Shown here: positions 22,749 through 34,204 of the stretch, in pieces
How the letters are laid out: every line of letters starts with the position of its first letter
How positions within the stretch are numbered: position 1 is the first letter of the stretch
Source: Ceratobasidium sp. AG-K
Lineage: Eukaryota > Basidiomycota > Agaricomycetes > Cantharellales > Ceratobasidiaceae
Direction: 5' to 3'
NCBI GenBank assembly: GCA_037039685.1
Contig: JAWNGF010000016.1
Location: 434,001 to 498,000, forward strand
Length of the DNA: 64,000 nucleotides
Translations under genes and position numbers: made by a program
Notes under the pieces: generated by a model
Told to the model about the DNA's origin: nothing
What the model saw: the letters and a program-made list of their open reading frames with translations, nothing else
Database searches by the model: none

Positions 22749-22924
22749 GATGGTCGGGATCAGGTTATCAACCGGGGGCGTCATTGAGTAGTGACCAATC
22801 GCTGACCAAGCAGCGACCCTGAAAGGCGGCCGAGGATGTTTGTCTCACGACTCTACGGCGGCGCGAACCGCACCACCTCGGCCTTGGGTATTAAAGGACC
22901 AACATCAGATTGTCAACACCAACC
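22749..22924. promoter_or_regulatory. Short bidirectional promoter, CCCH gene and SUR2
   Basis: Only 176 bp separate the two divergent start codons. Both transcription starts and their control sites must fit here or inside the neighbouring genes. No named site was recognised. Confidence 0.5.
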
Positions 22925-23981
22925 ATGAACGTAACCGACGCATTTTTCGACTCGCTCGTGCCGTCTCCGCTGACCTATCCATGGTACCACTCGTCCAAAC
23001 CCGACCTGGTCGAGTGGATGTCTGACAAGCATCTGTCGCTCGCAGCACCCGTCATCGCATACTGGGTCCTCTCGCTCTTTTTCCAAGCACTCGACACGGC
23101 CCAGTTTTCATTTCTCGAAAAATACAGGCTGCACGAGTCGGAAGAAGTCAAGTCCCGCAACCTCGTCTCGCGCATCGACGTTATTTGGGCTGTTTTCCTG
23201 CAGCACATTATACAGACTGCGCTGGGGCTTGTATTCATCGACGAGCGAGGCAACGAGGCGTCCTATGACCACCCGGCGGGGATGCGAGCCGCCGCTCCCT
23301 GGGTCGTCCAAGCCGTGCGCGTACTATGCGGTCCCAAAGCCAGCGAACAGCTCCTCGCAAACTATGGCCCGCAGCTCGTACATGCCACCTACTGGTGGCT
23401 CATTCCCAGTGCCCAATTCATCTTTGCACTGTGAGCATCTCGTGGCACGTTTGAATCAAGCTAATTTTATCCAGGCTCGTCATGGACACATGGCAATACT
23501 TTCTCCATCGCCTGATGCACGTCAACAAGTTCCTCTACCGCAAGTTCCACTCGGTCCACCACAGGCTCTACGTTCCTTATGCCTACGGAGCCCTGTACAA
23601 TCACTGGTTCGAAGGCTTGTTGCTCGATACGCTCGGAGCCGCCGTCTCCCACTACGTCTCCGGAATGGGCATCCGTCAAGGCGTTTTCCTATTCGCCTTT
23701 TCCACCCTCAAGACGGTCGACGACCATTGCGGATATGCCCTTCCGTTCGACCCCTTCCAAATGGCATTCGGGAACAATGCGCCCTATCACGATGTGCACC
23801 ACCAGGTACGCTTCCATTCACTCCTTGTCTTCCTCGCTCACACGCCCCTCAGTCCTACGGCCTCAAGAAGAACTTTAGCCAGCCCTTTTTCGTCCACTGG
23901 GATACAATCCTCGGCACCAAGATGGAACCCCGAAAGCTCTCGGAAATCAAGAACCGCAAACTCAAGGCCAAGGAACTCTAG
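22925..23981 (+). CDS. SUR2: SUR2-like sphinganine C4-hydroxylase
   Basis: Three exons (22925-23430, 23475-23805, 23853-23981) give 321 residues in frame. The fatty acid hydroxylase superfamily histidine boxes are all present: HRLMH, HSVHH and HDVHH. They form the di-iron centre. Several hydrophobic helices precede and separate them, as expected for an ER membrane enzyme. The C-terminus is rich in lysine (KNRKLKAKEL). SUR2 hydroxylates dihydrosphingosine or dihydroceramide at C4 to make phytosphingosine. Other members of the superfamily (C-4 sterol methyl oxidases) are similar, but overall length and box spacing favour SUR2. It is convergent with FMP32, with 150 bp between stops. Confidence 0.9.
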
Positions 23982-24131
23982 TCGCGCTTTTCATGTATCA
24001 CTCTCTTGGTTACGATCCTTGTTTCGCCACTCTTTCTGTATCGGTCTTGGTTTTGCGCTGTGTTGTATAGTCTTATATAATAATGGTTTGGCTGATTCGT
24101 GGGAACCGACCCTGTCGGATGAAACATTCAT

Positions 24132-24973
24132 TTACATACGGAAACGCATGTATGCCATGAGAAGGGCTGCACAACCCGTCGCTGCGTCTAATATTAGCGC
24201 GGCTCGGTGGAGAGGGGGTGGACATACCGACTGTGACCAGGTACTGAAGCGTACTTTGCTACTCTACAGTGAGCCCATATCCTCGAGGAGGGTGAGTGAA
24301 CGTACCTTGGACTGCTCAATCGCCGTCCTCAAACCCGAAATCTCACTCTCAATCCTCGTATCCACCTCGCGGATCTTCAACTCTTGCACACTACTCTCGT
24401 CCCGTATCCTCCCTACCCAGCATTAGCCACCTCGATCTCTACACAAACTGGGACCCACCCTTTTCCAAATTCAAATCCAACCTAACCCCCGCCTGCGTCC
24501 TCGAAATCTCCTCCCTCAGCCGAGCCTTGAGCCGCTCAACGTCAGTCACAAGCCTGTCATTATCCGCCTTCATCAGCGCCACATCGTTCTTTTCGAGTAG
24601 CTGCACTTCGGATTTGAGTTGCGCAAAGTCGACTTTTTGGGTGTACGAGTACTACCATCTCGTGAGCCCTGTATGAAACCGACAGAGGGGGGGAGGATGC
24701 GGGACAGACCTTTTCCTGATCCGACTTGGTAACCATATTCCGGCTCATATTCCGCACGCTCTCGTCAATGACTTGTGCGACGGCGGTCATGATACCCTCG
24801 GCCTGCACACGCGAGAGCCCTTCCTCTTCGAGCCGCTGCACGAATTGGTGCGTGTCGAAATGGTGGTCCCTTTGCGTCCTAGATACATGCAACCTACGAA
24901 CAAGCGGAGTTCTAGAGGCTAGTAACGGGTTGATTCCATGGGCGAGTATACCGAGACGCGTTTGGCCGATCAT
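24132..24973 (-). CDS. FMP32: FMP32/CCDC90-family mitochondrial coiled-coil protein (DUF1640)
   Basis: Five exons (24710-24973, 24459-24651, 24306-24412, 24228-24243, 24132-24187) join to 211 residues, including one exon of only 16 nt. The N-terminus is basic and lacks acidic residues, fitting a mitochondrial targeting signal. The conserved region HFDTHQFVQRLEEEGLS is followed by a long coiled coil (KVDFAQLKSE and onward) and a C-terminal hydrophobic segment. The family includes human MCUR1/CCDC90B and yeast Fmp32, inner-membrane proteins linked to calcium uptake and cytochrome oxidase assembly. An in-frame ATG at 25045 would add 24 residues. ATG 24973 is preferred because it gives the cleaner targeting peptide. 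Confidence 0.88.
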
Positions 24974-25097
24974 CGTGATCGTGGTCGCGGGTGCGGGCGG
25001 GCGAGATAAGATTAGATCCTCAGGGTTCGATGCGGGCTTGGTCATCCAAATTTTGTTTGGACTTGACCGCGACGGCCGGATCGACGAGTTTTGAAGG

Positions 25098-26426
25098 ATG
25101 CAGAGCGATGATGTTATTTGGTCTGTGATTAATCACCAGGTGAGTTTTGCTCTATGCGTTGGGTGGAGGTGTCTGATGAGCCGGTAGTTTTGTTCGTATA
25201 AAGTCAAGTAGGTCGCCACCCCCGCTTTGGTAGTCTGAGCTGATGGTATTATAGGACAGACACTCAGAATTTCTGTCGAAACGAGTATAATGTGACCGGG
25301 TTCTGTAATAAGCAGTCATGTCCGCTCGCCAACTCGCGGTATGCGACCGTTCGAGAGAAAGAGGGTGAGTCGGAGGTCCCAATGACTAGACAAGCAGCTT
25401 GTCATCGCAACGCAGGTGTGCTTTACCTCTACGTAAAGACAATCGAACGAGCCCATACACCAGCTAAAATGTGGGAAAAGATCAAGCTCTCGAATAACTA
25501 CTCGAAAGCACTGGAGCAGGTACGTCACTCGTATCCATTTCGTTTCGGCTAATTGAGTCTGGCGCAGATAGACCAAGAGCTGATCTACTGGCCAAACTTT
25601 ACGATTCACAAGTGTAAACAACGAGTGACCAAGATCACGCAGTACCTTATTAAAATGCGGAAATTAAAGTTACATGCGCACTCTCAGTACGTTCGTCCCT
25701 TGCATTTTGTTGTGTTACTAATTGCGGTTTGTAGACCGAAATTGGTCGGAGTCAAGAAGAAACTCGAACGGAGAGAGGCAACTCGCGAAGCCAAGGCACT
25801 CGCAGCCGCACATCTCGAACGGTCCATCGAAAAGGAGCTCATCGAGCGACTCAAGTCGAAAGCATACGGCGACGCACCGCTCAACGTCAACGAGGACGTG
25901 TGGAGACAGGTTCTCGAGGGCGAAAAGAACAAGAATAAGGAGGGACTAGAGTTGGAGGATGACGAAACAGACGAGGATGAGGAAGAAGAGGAAGAGCTTG
26001 AAGAGGGCCTTGGCGACCGGGAGTTTGTGAGCGATGATAGCGCGGATGAGTTTGGTGATTTGAGTGATTTGGAGGATTTGGAAGAGGCCGAGGTATGTGG
26101 GACAACTATGAGTTGCGGGACTGGGCTAATTTGGGTCACCGCTAGGATGACGAGTCGGACGAGGAAAGCGAGCAAGGAGACGAGGATGAGGATGAATCCG
26201 ACTCGGACGAATCGAGTTCACCCAAAAAGCGACCCTCGACTCTGGGCAAGCGAAAAGCCAAACCATCTCAACGGCCAGATGCCAAGAGGAAAAAGGGGCG
26301 AGGTGCGTCAATTATTCGCTCGTTACGTTTTTGTTTTAATGTATTCATGCAGGTGGAGCACGCGTGGAGGTTGAGTACGAGCAAGAGACTGTCCCGCTCA
26401 CAAAAGAAACCATTGCGTCGTGGTAA
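25098..26426 (+). CDS. MAK16: MAK16 ribosome biogenesis protein
   Basis: Eight exons (25098-25139, 25188-25207, 25255-25364, 25416-25519, 25568-25686, 25735-26092, 26146-26302, 26353-26426) give 327 residues with no frame break. The N-terminal half is the highly conserved MAK16 domain, starting MQSDDVIW and including [17 protein letters not shown]. The C-terminal half is an acidic Asp/Glu run followed by a lysine-rich stretch. MAK16 acts in the nucleolus in early 60S subunit assembly. Its start codon is 124 bp from the FMP32 start, or 52 bp if FMP32 uses its upstream ATG, so the two share a very short divergent promoter. Confidence 0.95.
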
Positions 26427-26862
26427 TCCTCATTTTCGATTTTTATTGTATTGCTGTGGGTTGTATGCTATGAATGCATTTGAGGACAAGAGACACATTC
26501 GGGATATTATTGTAGCCTGACTTGGCAAGGCCGGGAATCGACAGCCTCGACCTCGTGTCTGGGGCCTCGCCCCTTTACACTTCGGCTACAGAACCAATGG
26601 GCGTCCCACTCCTCGGTCGTCTGACCAGCAATGTACCCAAAATTGTATCCCGAATAGATAGACAGTCATAAAGAAGCACCAAAAATGAGGAAACCACGCG
26701 CGCCAAGATCGGCCATCCCTTTCTCCTATTGGCCCGAGTTTGGTACCCGAACAGCAACCAGGCACTAGCGCCCAGCTCCATAATACATGTTCACCGGTCG
26801 CCCTTTTGGCTCCCTAAGCCTCTCCTCGATCATCCCCCCCAGCCGTTACGGCAGCTAACGCA
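26427..26862. other. Spacer with stable hairpin and tRNA-like boxes
   Basis: The 436 bp between MAK16 and the bestrophin gene contains a GC-rich hairpin at 26555-26580: GTGT with ACAC and GGGGC with GCCCC, around a 3-base loop. On the minus strand the same area resembles a polymerase III promoter: an A-box-like TAGCCGAAGTG and a B-box-like GTCGATTCC about 45 bp apart. The T-arm cannot pair, so this is not a working tRNA. A tRNA-derived SINE relic is possible. The hairpin could also be an MAK16 3' end structure. Confidence 0.35.
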
Positions 26863-28962
26863 ATGGCAGGCGGCAGTTTCGTATCGAGCATCATATACCT
26901 TCTAAAACGATCGCGTGGCATTGTAAGTTGCCTGTCCACCTCTATGCGCTGGTGACTTATTTGTTTTGTAGATTGTATACCAAATATGGCCCGAGTTGAC
27001 GTTTTTCACTTCAATTGCCGTTAGTGAGTCGCTCCCTTTGTCTCGGTGGATCGTTGGCTGAGAGATGTCGCGCCAAAGTGGTTTATTGCGTGAATGAGTT
27101 TACTTCGACCAAAATGGTGAGTCTTGTGCTCTGTCTGAGTGTAGGCTAATCTGACCCGCACACAAGTCATTTCAACCTTCTTTGATATCCGTGCTAGGTA
27201 TGATGCTCCTCTTGCAACACTGTGTCGCTCGCTCACCTGGGCACAGGTACGGTTCTCGGTCTTGTAATTAGTTTCCGAACAACGTCGGCGTACGATCGTT
27301 ACTGGGAAGGTCGGTGCTTGTTCGCTTCCAAGACCCGGACGCTGACTAAACGTGATTAGGTCGCAAGTTGTGGACAACGATTGCGCTCAGTGTATGCACT
27401 GTTTTATTTCAGCATTGGTCTCGAGCTTATACTCTATTTGCTACCCTCCTAGAGCCGCAACCTTGCGAATCTCATTTGGATCCATGTCCCCACTGACCGC
27501 TCTGCCAAGGCCAAGACCCCCTTGCCCAAGGATGCTCAACTCCGAGTTCTCATCGAGAAAAAGTCGATGATTAACCTTGTTCAAGCGTTCTCGGCTGCCC
27601 TAAAGGTACGAGTCTGCGCATAGAGGGATATTATTCAACTAACATGAGCGCATATTAGCACTACCTGCGTGGTGAGACCGGCGTCTACTACGAAGACGTC
27701 TACCCGCTCGTCGCGTTCCTTCCTCAATATACCTCGGGATCCAACGGCGAGCGCGTTCCCCTCTGGTCAGACTACTCCAACAGCGCTGGATACCACGTGC
27801 CACGTGTGGATGAAAAGTCGGCCGATGGCAGCTCTACCGATCCATTCAAGAGGAAAAAGAAACGCGGCGGATTTGATCCTGAAGCTGCTCTCCCCTCGGT
27901 CGCGCCCAATGATCTACACCTCGCTCCGGCTCGTCTCCCTCCCCATATCGGGTTCTTTGAACTGCTTCCCGTGTTTATGCCCATCAAGGCTCTGTACAAG
28001 TTCTTCAAACGCATATTGAGCAAGTTGAACGACAACAATGTGGAACAGACGACATGGACGGGTAGAAAGGTTCAGCGCCCGATTGTCGAGTCCGTTGTTC
28101 CGCTCGAGATTATGTGCGTGTTGTCTAGCTGGCAATGAATTTGTGCTAACAATTGGGACAGCCTTCACCTCTCCTCGTATTGGAATTTCCTCATGCAAGA
28201 AGGGCTCCTTCAGTCTGCTGCTGCTACGTCGTTCAACAACAACCTCCAGTTCCTCCAGGATGCGTCTGTTCAACTTCGCCGCATTGCCACTACGCCCAGT
28301 AGGTCCTACCCCGCATACATTTGACCAATCACACTAAACTTTCCGCTAGTTCCGTTTGCCTACCAAGCCCACTTGCGCATGGCCACCTGGCTCTATCTTT
28401 TCTTCCTTCCTGTGAGCTCGCCATGCATATATTTTGCCATTGCCTGATAGTTTTGCTTGTAGTTCCAAATCACCACATTGGGTTGGATTGTCATCCCTGC
28501 CACCACCTTCGCTACATTCCTATATCTCGGATTCCTCGAAATTGGTGCTGAAATGTAAGCCTCATGTCACCCTCCGCCCAGCTGATTCTAACCGCTTGCC
28601 CTTTGATAGTGAGAATCCATGTAAGACTTTCATCCCCCTGACCGACATAGAAACTAACATTTTTACCAGTCGGATACGACGAAAATGACTTGAATGTCGA
28701 TTCGTACTGCCTCTCCATTGCACGTGAAATCGCCGAAATCACAGCACACAACCCCGCCCCGCCCAGCACATACATTTTCTCCGCAAACAACCAGCCGTTT
28801 GCCCCTGCTGATCGCAGGACCGCATATGATCTTACAACGGATATGGAGGGCGAATACTTCAACGAAGGAAATGGGATGGACACCTTGAGGGCGACGTTGG
28901 TGCGCGGGTGGAAGAACGTGAGCGAGCTGACCAGGGATAACAAGGTTAGGGTCTCTGCCTGA
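26863..28962 (+). CDS. Bestrophin / UPF0187-family anion channel
   Basis: Thirteen exons (26863-26922, 26972-27019, 27063-27116, 27167-27197, 27247-27309, 27360-27391, 27453-27605, 27659-28113, 28162-28298, 28350-28411, 28463-28554, 28610-28620, 28670-28962) sum to 1491 nt, giving 496 residues in one frame. One exon is 11 nt. The family motif VLGLVISFRTTSAYDRYWEGR is split across exons 5-6, and SRNLANLIWIHVP opens exon 7. The later helices carry FLPFQITTLGW and the terminal ENPFGYDENDLNVD, matching the bestrophin Ca2+-clasp region in position. By family it is a membrane chloride or anion channel. The weakest part of the model is exon 2-3 (donor GTTAGT at 27020). Confidence 0.87.
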
Positions 28963-29247
28963 GCGGGGCGTTTGGCTCCAGTCTTGAATTACTATGGTTC
29001 TTTTTATCTTGGTATTGAGTGTATACCCCAGCTCTAGTACAATCGTTATTTTTTTGAGAGTCTGTTTCGCTCTGTAGGCGCTAATGCCATGTTGGTATGG
29101 AACAGGCCAATTCCGAGCAAAACTTATAATATTACGACTCACAAGCACGAAAAGGAAACAAATTCCACAAAGCAACTAGAATAGTCTGCGCATTATGTAC
29201 AAACACAAAACGAAAACAAGGAAGCTATATAAATACTACGCCATCGC

Positions 29248-31911
29248 TTACGCACTCCTAGCCAGAAAAGCACTCAAGCTCTCCCATCCACCACCAACCC
29301 TGCAAATCACCCTGCGCTGTTGTCCAGCCCCGTCGATCGAAGTCCGCCCAGCACTCTTTTCCACAACGACCAACTTGCAAGTCAAGACTTTCCGTCCCGT
29401 TGTATTGGTAAATGCGTATTGGGCGGTGGCGTCCGGGCCTTGCGCACCCCTGACAAACTCGCTCACGCGTTCAATGCGGAAGACATGCACGAGCGAATTG
29501 GCAACCCGTGCAAGTTCAACGTCAAGGGCGTCCTTCGGGTTGGGAACATATGTGAGATCGTCCCCTTGCGCTGCTGCCGCGGCGATGCGGTCAAGCGAGC
29601 TGCGCCGACCACCTGCATCCCCGGTTGCGCTAGCGCGTGATGATGGGCGAGCCGAGGTGGGCATGGGCGTCGCGCCCCGGAAACTGGAGGGCGGGGCACG
29701 CGGGGTACGCATGGGCGGTCGAGAGGAAGAGCTCTGACTCAATGCGCTGAACGGGCCGGTGGATCCAATGGGAGAACCAATGGCAGATGCAAACTGAGTG
29801 GAGATGGCAGATGGGCTTGTCGAGCCGTCAGGGAAATAGGACGTTGAGGAGGTGGGCGAGGTTGGTCGACTTGGACGGAATGCAGGCGCCGGAATCCGCG
29901 ACTGGCTTGCACGCCGAGCTTTAGGTGGAGTCAAAAAGTTAAGATGCTCGGGGCTGTCACCGATTACTAACGGGGGAAACCCTCCTTGAACCGTAGGAGG
30001 ACTATGTATCGGGGTCGCCAGTGTCTTGTGTATCGATGGTGGGCCGATATCAACCTCGACGGGTCCAGGAATATGGCTAGGAGACTGAGGCCGCTTCCGG
30101 GGTCCACTGCCTGGAGTTTGCGGCCGAGAAGCTCCCGGGCGCTGCATCCTTGGGGTAGTGGCGAATATGTTGTGGTCTCCAGCGCGAGACGAGGGGGTTT
30201 GTCGGCCCGACATGGCTGACTGGCGACCCGACGCAGAGACATGCCGAGCGTGCCCCGGAAGTGGTGGTCGAGGCGGACTGGGCTTGACTGTTGCGTGCAT
30301 GTCTTCATCCACCTTTGTTGATGCGTTCCATCGTGGTTTCGGAGGCGCAGAGGCAGCCCCTCGGGCCGAAAGGCTGAGTGTCGAGGCGGCAAGGCTCGGA
30401 GTCGAGAATATAGACTGGGCAGTGGGGCGAGGCAAAGGTGGGGGGGATAGAACTTTGGGGTGCGTGGGTGACATGATCCGGGGAGGCGGCATCAGCGAGG
30501 TTGGCCTGGGCGCAGTCCTGCTCTTCTCCTTCTCCTTGTGCCGATTGGGTGTCCTAAACCCAGACGTCATTTTCGCAGCAAGCTTCCGGAAGGGAGAGAT
30601 AGATTGACCCAGGGCCGATAGTGATAACGACTCGGATGTGGACATGGACGTCGATTGTGACTCGGGCCGTGACGATGTCGTCGTACGAGACCTGACCGAG
30701 CCAGCCTCACTAGGATCCGGATCTGGCGGTCGTCGCAATGCCTCGATCTCACGATCAGTCCGCGTTATTCGCTCGCGGGTCGATTTCCAACGTGCAGAAA
30801 GCTCGGTGTGTCGACGTAGCACCTCCCCGTTCTTGAAATCGCGGCTTCCCATCGTTTTGTCGATGGATGACATCGCTTGAGTGCTGGATTGTAAATAGTA
30901 CCTGAACAGATGGGTTAGCAGTGATACCACAAACACAAATAATAATGGATTACTTCTTGACCCGCTCGTAGTGCTCGACTGTTTCCTCAAAGTGTGACCA
31001 AAGATCCACAGACTTGTCAGAATCGCTGTGACCAGCGCGCAAGGCCTTGCTCTTTCGCCAGATGAACTCCTACCGTATCCCGATGAGAAAACGCCATCGG
31101 GTGAATTCCAGCCACTTACCTGGCAAGCCTCTACAGCCTTATCCAGAGAATCCATCATGCCTGCTGCCTATACTCTGGTAAGCCAACAGCCGAATGAAAA
31201 GGCAACTCGGGCTCACCTGATCGACGGCCGTGCGGAACCTGACCAACAACTGATCCTCCTGAAGTTCGCTATGAAGTCTAGAAACCTCCTGATGAACCGC
31301 CCGCCACTCGGACAACAATAAAGAATGCTTCCTCAACACTGGCTCGTGTTCGCTCATCTGCGTCATGTTGGCCCTTGTGGGGGTCTTGACAGCTTCCAAG
31401 ACGGGCGCGAGAGTCGCGTTGATCTCCTCGAATTCTGTGTCGACAGATATAACCGCCTGTTTGAGGTCAGCCATGGCACGCTCAATTGCGAGGTGGTTTT
31501 CACCCGACGTGTTGGAATCGTCGGCATGCCGCAACTCCTGAATCTCTTGAGCAATGGATTATAAACACCGCGCGCAAATCATGGCGCAGGGAGCATATGC
31601 TTACCAAAGAGTTGTGTTTGAATGTCGGCGACAGTGTATGACAGCTCGGTTATCCGTGTCGAAACTGCCAGCACAGAAAGCTCCCTGAAAGAAAGTAAGT
31701 CTCGGGAATAAAGATATAGTTGTAACCCTCACATCGGAGTATCCTCTTCGACGACAGGGTTCTCTGCGTTGAGTGGGTGTTGACGTGTGATTGTTGCGTC
31801 TGTTTGGACGTGAGCTATTAGAACAACGGGAAGACAGCCAGAATGTTATTTACCTTCCATATCAACATCTGAGCCACTGTCGGAGCCCATCGCAGCGGAA
31901 GGCGACTCCAT
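29248..31911 (-). CDS. GAR-domain (GAS2-related) coiled-coil cytoskeletal protein
   Basis: Seven exons (31854-31911, 31733-31814, 31605-31684, 31217-31545, 31120-31167, 30954-31069, 29248-30901) give 788 residues, frame intact. Residues of the first six exons form helical, spectrin-like or coiled-coil sequence. The long last exon is Ser/Pro/Arg-rich and disordered, with repeated SRP and TP motifs. It ends in a GAR domain whose core RVICRVGGGWESLSAFL is the microtubule-binding signature of GAS2/spectraplakin proteins. The basic linker would also favour microtubule binding. Role is inferred: linking microtubules to other structures or to plus ends, perhaps KAR9-like. It is convergent with the bestrophin gene. 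Confidence 0.75.
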
Positions 31912-32596
31912 GCTGTTGTCGGTTTGTGTTCACCCCAGGAACGCGGTGGTCGCACAACACTGGTTGGTACAACAAGCGCCGTCCCACGGATCAGCGGCTG
32001 CCCAATTTCACATGCTCAATGAAAGCCCCATCCAATTCAAGATGACCCGCGTCGGCCATGTTGGAATCCAAAAAACGCAGAAGCAGATACCGACAATGGA
32101 ACCTTGAGTTCAAAACGTGACACGTTGTATCGGGTTGGATATTATCCCGGGTGGATGGTCATTTGAAAGGTACCTGTGCGGTGAACTGCTTCCTATCGCA
32201 AGTGTATTAGTTTATCTAGACTAACCGTGGACGATATGCTCTCCAAGTTAGTACATGAGATGGATTAATACATGTAATGATGTGACATTGAAATTGCCAG
32301 AGGCTTTGACTATCACTTCCAGACTTGGTCTTGCCCGATTCCTACGGCGCTTTTTAGGAGCATGAATTTACGTGCCTACATCGAACGGCTTCGTACTACA
32401 AATTTCAACATATCAAAAGTTTCATTCTTCCAACGGAATCTGGTAACCAAACAAACAGCAGATATAAAACGACTTCTCCTGTCTGACACCACGCATATAC
32501 TCCGAGTGGAAGCTGTGATAATGTTGTGCGACGGAGACTCTGCACAGCTAGCCAGCTTGGGATCCCATCACCACAACGATGGCTACACGACCCATA
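31912..32596. other. Spacer, no gene recognised
   Basis: About 685 bp between the start of the GAR gene and the stop of the F-box gene, on the same strand. It should hold the GAR gene promoter and the F-box gene 3' end. Only AT-rich and unremarkable sequence is seen. Confidence 0.5.
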
Positions 32597-34204
32597 TCAG
32601 CGAGCAAATTCCCATTGGTCCGTTCGAACTGGGGCGCCTTTGCCGGCTAGGATATAGATTTTGGAACAAACATGGGATAAATGGCGTCTCAGCTCCATGG
32701 TGTCCAGTGACACGCCACCCTTGCGCGAAACATGGGAACCACCCAATAGAAGTACGTTAACAGAATACAGCCGCGCCACATCCAAGATATCTTCCAAATA
32801 CACGAAAGAGAGAAGAATATACAACTTGTCAAGATGGGGAACGATCTCGGGAGCCTGGGTGTCGGGTAAGGCTGCATCGGCTTTGGGTTGCGGCTGGCTA
32901 ACTGCATTTCGTAATGACCGAAACCTTGAGTCGTCAAGGCCGCCGTTTTGACTGCTACCTGAGGCGGATATAGTCGCAAGAGCACTATTGTTAATAATCA
33001 AAGTGTGGAGTCGAGGCGCTAAAAGTGGTATTTCAGCTATCAATGAATATGAATGTAGATGGTGCAGGTGGAGGACCGTAACATTTGAACGAGCAAAGAA
33101 CTCCCTAATAATATTCACAAGCGGTGCGTTCTCAGGTTGATATCCAATGTTCATTATAAGCCGTAGAGGCTTCGAGCCTGCACATAACATTGAGAGTATG
33201 GCCTCGAGTCCGCTCTGCAAATGCAATAGTTCCAACTTCGCTAGACGGACACGAGTTTGCTGATATTGCTCCTCTGCCGGTGCAGTGATACTAACCTGGA
33301 GCTGCAGAATACGTAGCTCGGGGCTTGAGGCTAGCATGTTTGCAAGCGCTGACCTTGATATGCTAGGCGAAGAGTGAGCACTAAGACGAAGTTCTACAAG
33401 CGCCGAATAGGCACAGCTTCTCCAGTGTGGGTATGGCCCATTCACTCGTAGAACCTTTATAGGAAACCAGAGGTCTTCCAAGGTGGCTTGGGGTATCTGC
33501 AGACAAAGGCTTTGAGCCTCATGACGGGCTTCGACTGATTCCAGGAAGACATTGGACCGATAATTGCGATTCAGATTTCTTATATCGGCCGGCAATACCA
33601 CTCCTGACATGCTCAGCTGCACAAGAGTTCCCGGTATTGCGTTGCGGAAACAGTCCTCGATAATTGGCACGTAAGACTCCCTTTTGGCACAGTTTATAAC
33701 CATGTTAAGGGCGCTAGTTTGTGGCATGTACGAGGACAAGAGGTGACGCAATTGGGTGTCGTAAATAGGAGTGGGTTGGGCAACGCCCAAGAGATGAATG
33801 TTTAGCGGCAAATGGCGAGCCCTTGACGCAAATGTTTCGGCACGATCCAGAATTTTCTTGTTGAACCGGTGATACGGTGCAAGATCAATGTGAGTCCAGT
33901 ACCCGGGCGAAGCGACCATTGTCTGACGCCAACGAGAACAGACGTGGGATAACAATTCGGGATACTTCGGAGAACGGATGAACGATTTGCGATTTTCGAA
34001 TTCCATCTCCATTCTTAGGATACTTTGTCCGACACAGTTGTGGTTTTGGAGGACAAGCTCGAGAATACAGTTCAATATCTCTGGAGGGAGAATTTTAATG
34101 GGTGTGGGGCGAGATTTATGGCCTAGTCCTATCGCATGGGATACAGCCTGCCATGATCCGTTGACTAGACTACTGAAAAGCTTTTTCGTAGGTCTAGATT
34201 CCAT
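32597..34204 (-). CDS. F-box protein, lineage-expanded type
   Basis: A single exon of 535 residues. Near the N-terminus lies an F-box-like segment, PIKILPPEILNCILELVL, then a Trp-rich stretch (CSRWRQTMVASPGYW) typical of agaricomycete F-box proteins. The rest is leucine-rich without clear repeat consensus, probably a degenerate LRR-like substrate-binding region. F-box proteins recruit targets to SCF ubiquitin ligases. Large families of this shape occur in agaricomycetes and are mostly of unknown substrate. Intronless in a window where almost every gene has introns, so it may be a recent duplicate or retrocopy. Confidence 0.8.
   Translation of the reverse strand: MESRPTKKLFSSLVNGSWQAVSHAIGLGHKSRPTPIKILPPEILNCILELVLQNHNCVGQSILRMEMEFENRKSFIRSPKYPELLSHVCSRWRQTMVASPGYWTHIDLAPYHRFNKKILDRAETFASRARHLPLNIHLLGVAQPTPIYDTQLRHLLSSYMPQTSALNMVINCAKRESYVPIIEDCFRNAIPGTLVQLSMSGVVLPADIRNLNRNYRSNVFLESVEARHEAQSLCLQIPQATLEDLWFPIKVLRVNGPYPHWRSCAYSALVELRLSAHSSPSISRSALANMLASSPELRILQLQVSITAPAEEQYQQTRVRLAKLELLHLQSGLEAILSMLCAGSKPLRLIMNIGYQPENAPLVNIIREFFARSNVTVLHLHHLHSYSLIAEIPLLAPRLHTLIINNSALATISASGSSQNGGLDDSRFRSLRNAVSQPQPKADAALPDTQAPEIVPHLDKLYILLSFVYLEDILDVARLYSVNVLLLGGSHVSRKGGVSLDTMELRRHLSHVCSKIYILAGKGAPVRTDQWEFAR

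Noticed and set aside
26520..26610. Functional tRNA gene on the minus strand
   Set aside because: A-box and B-box resemblance exists, but the T stem and anticodon stem cannot form. Kept only as a possible relic.
30158..30607. 149-codon plus-strand open frame
   Set aside because: Antisense shadow of the low-complexity Ser/Pro-rich exon of the GAR-domain gene.
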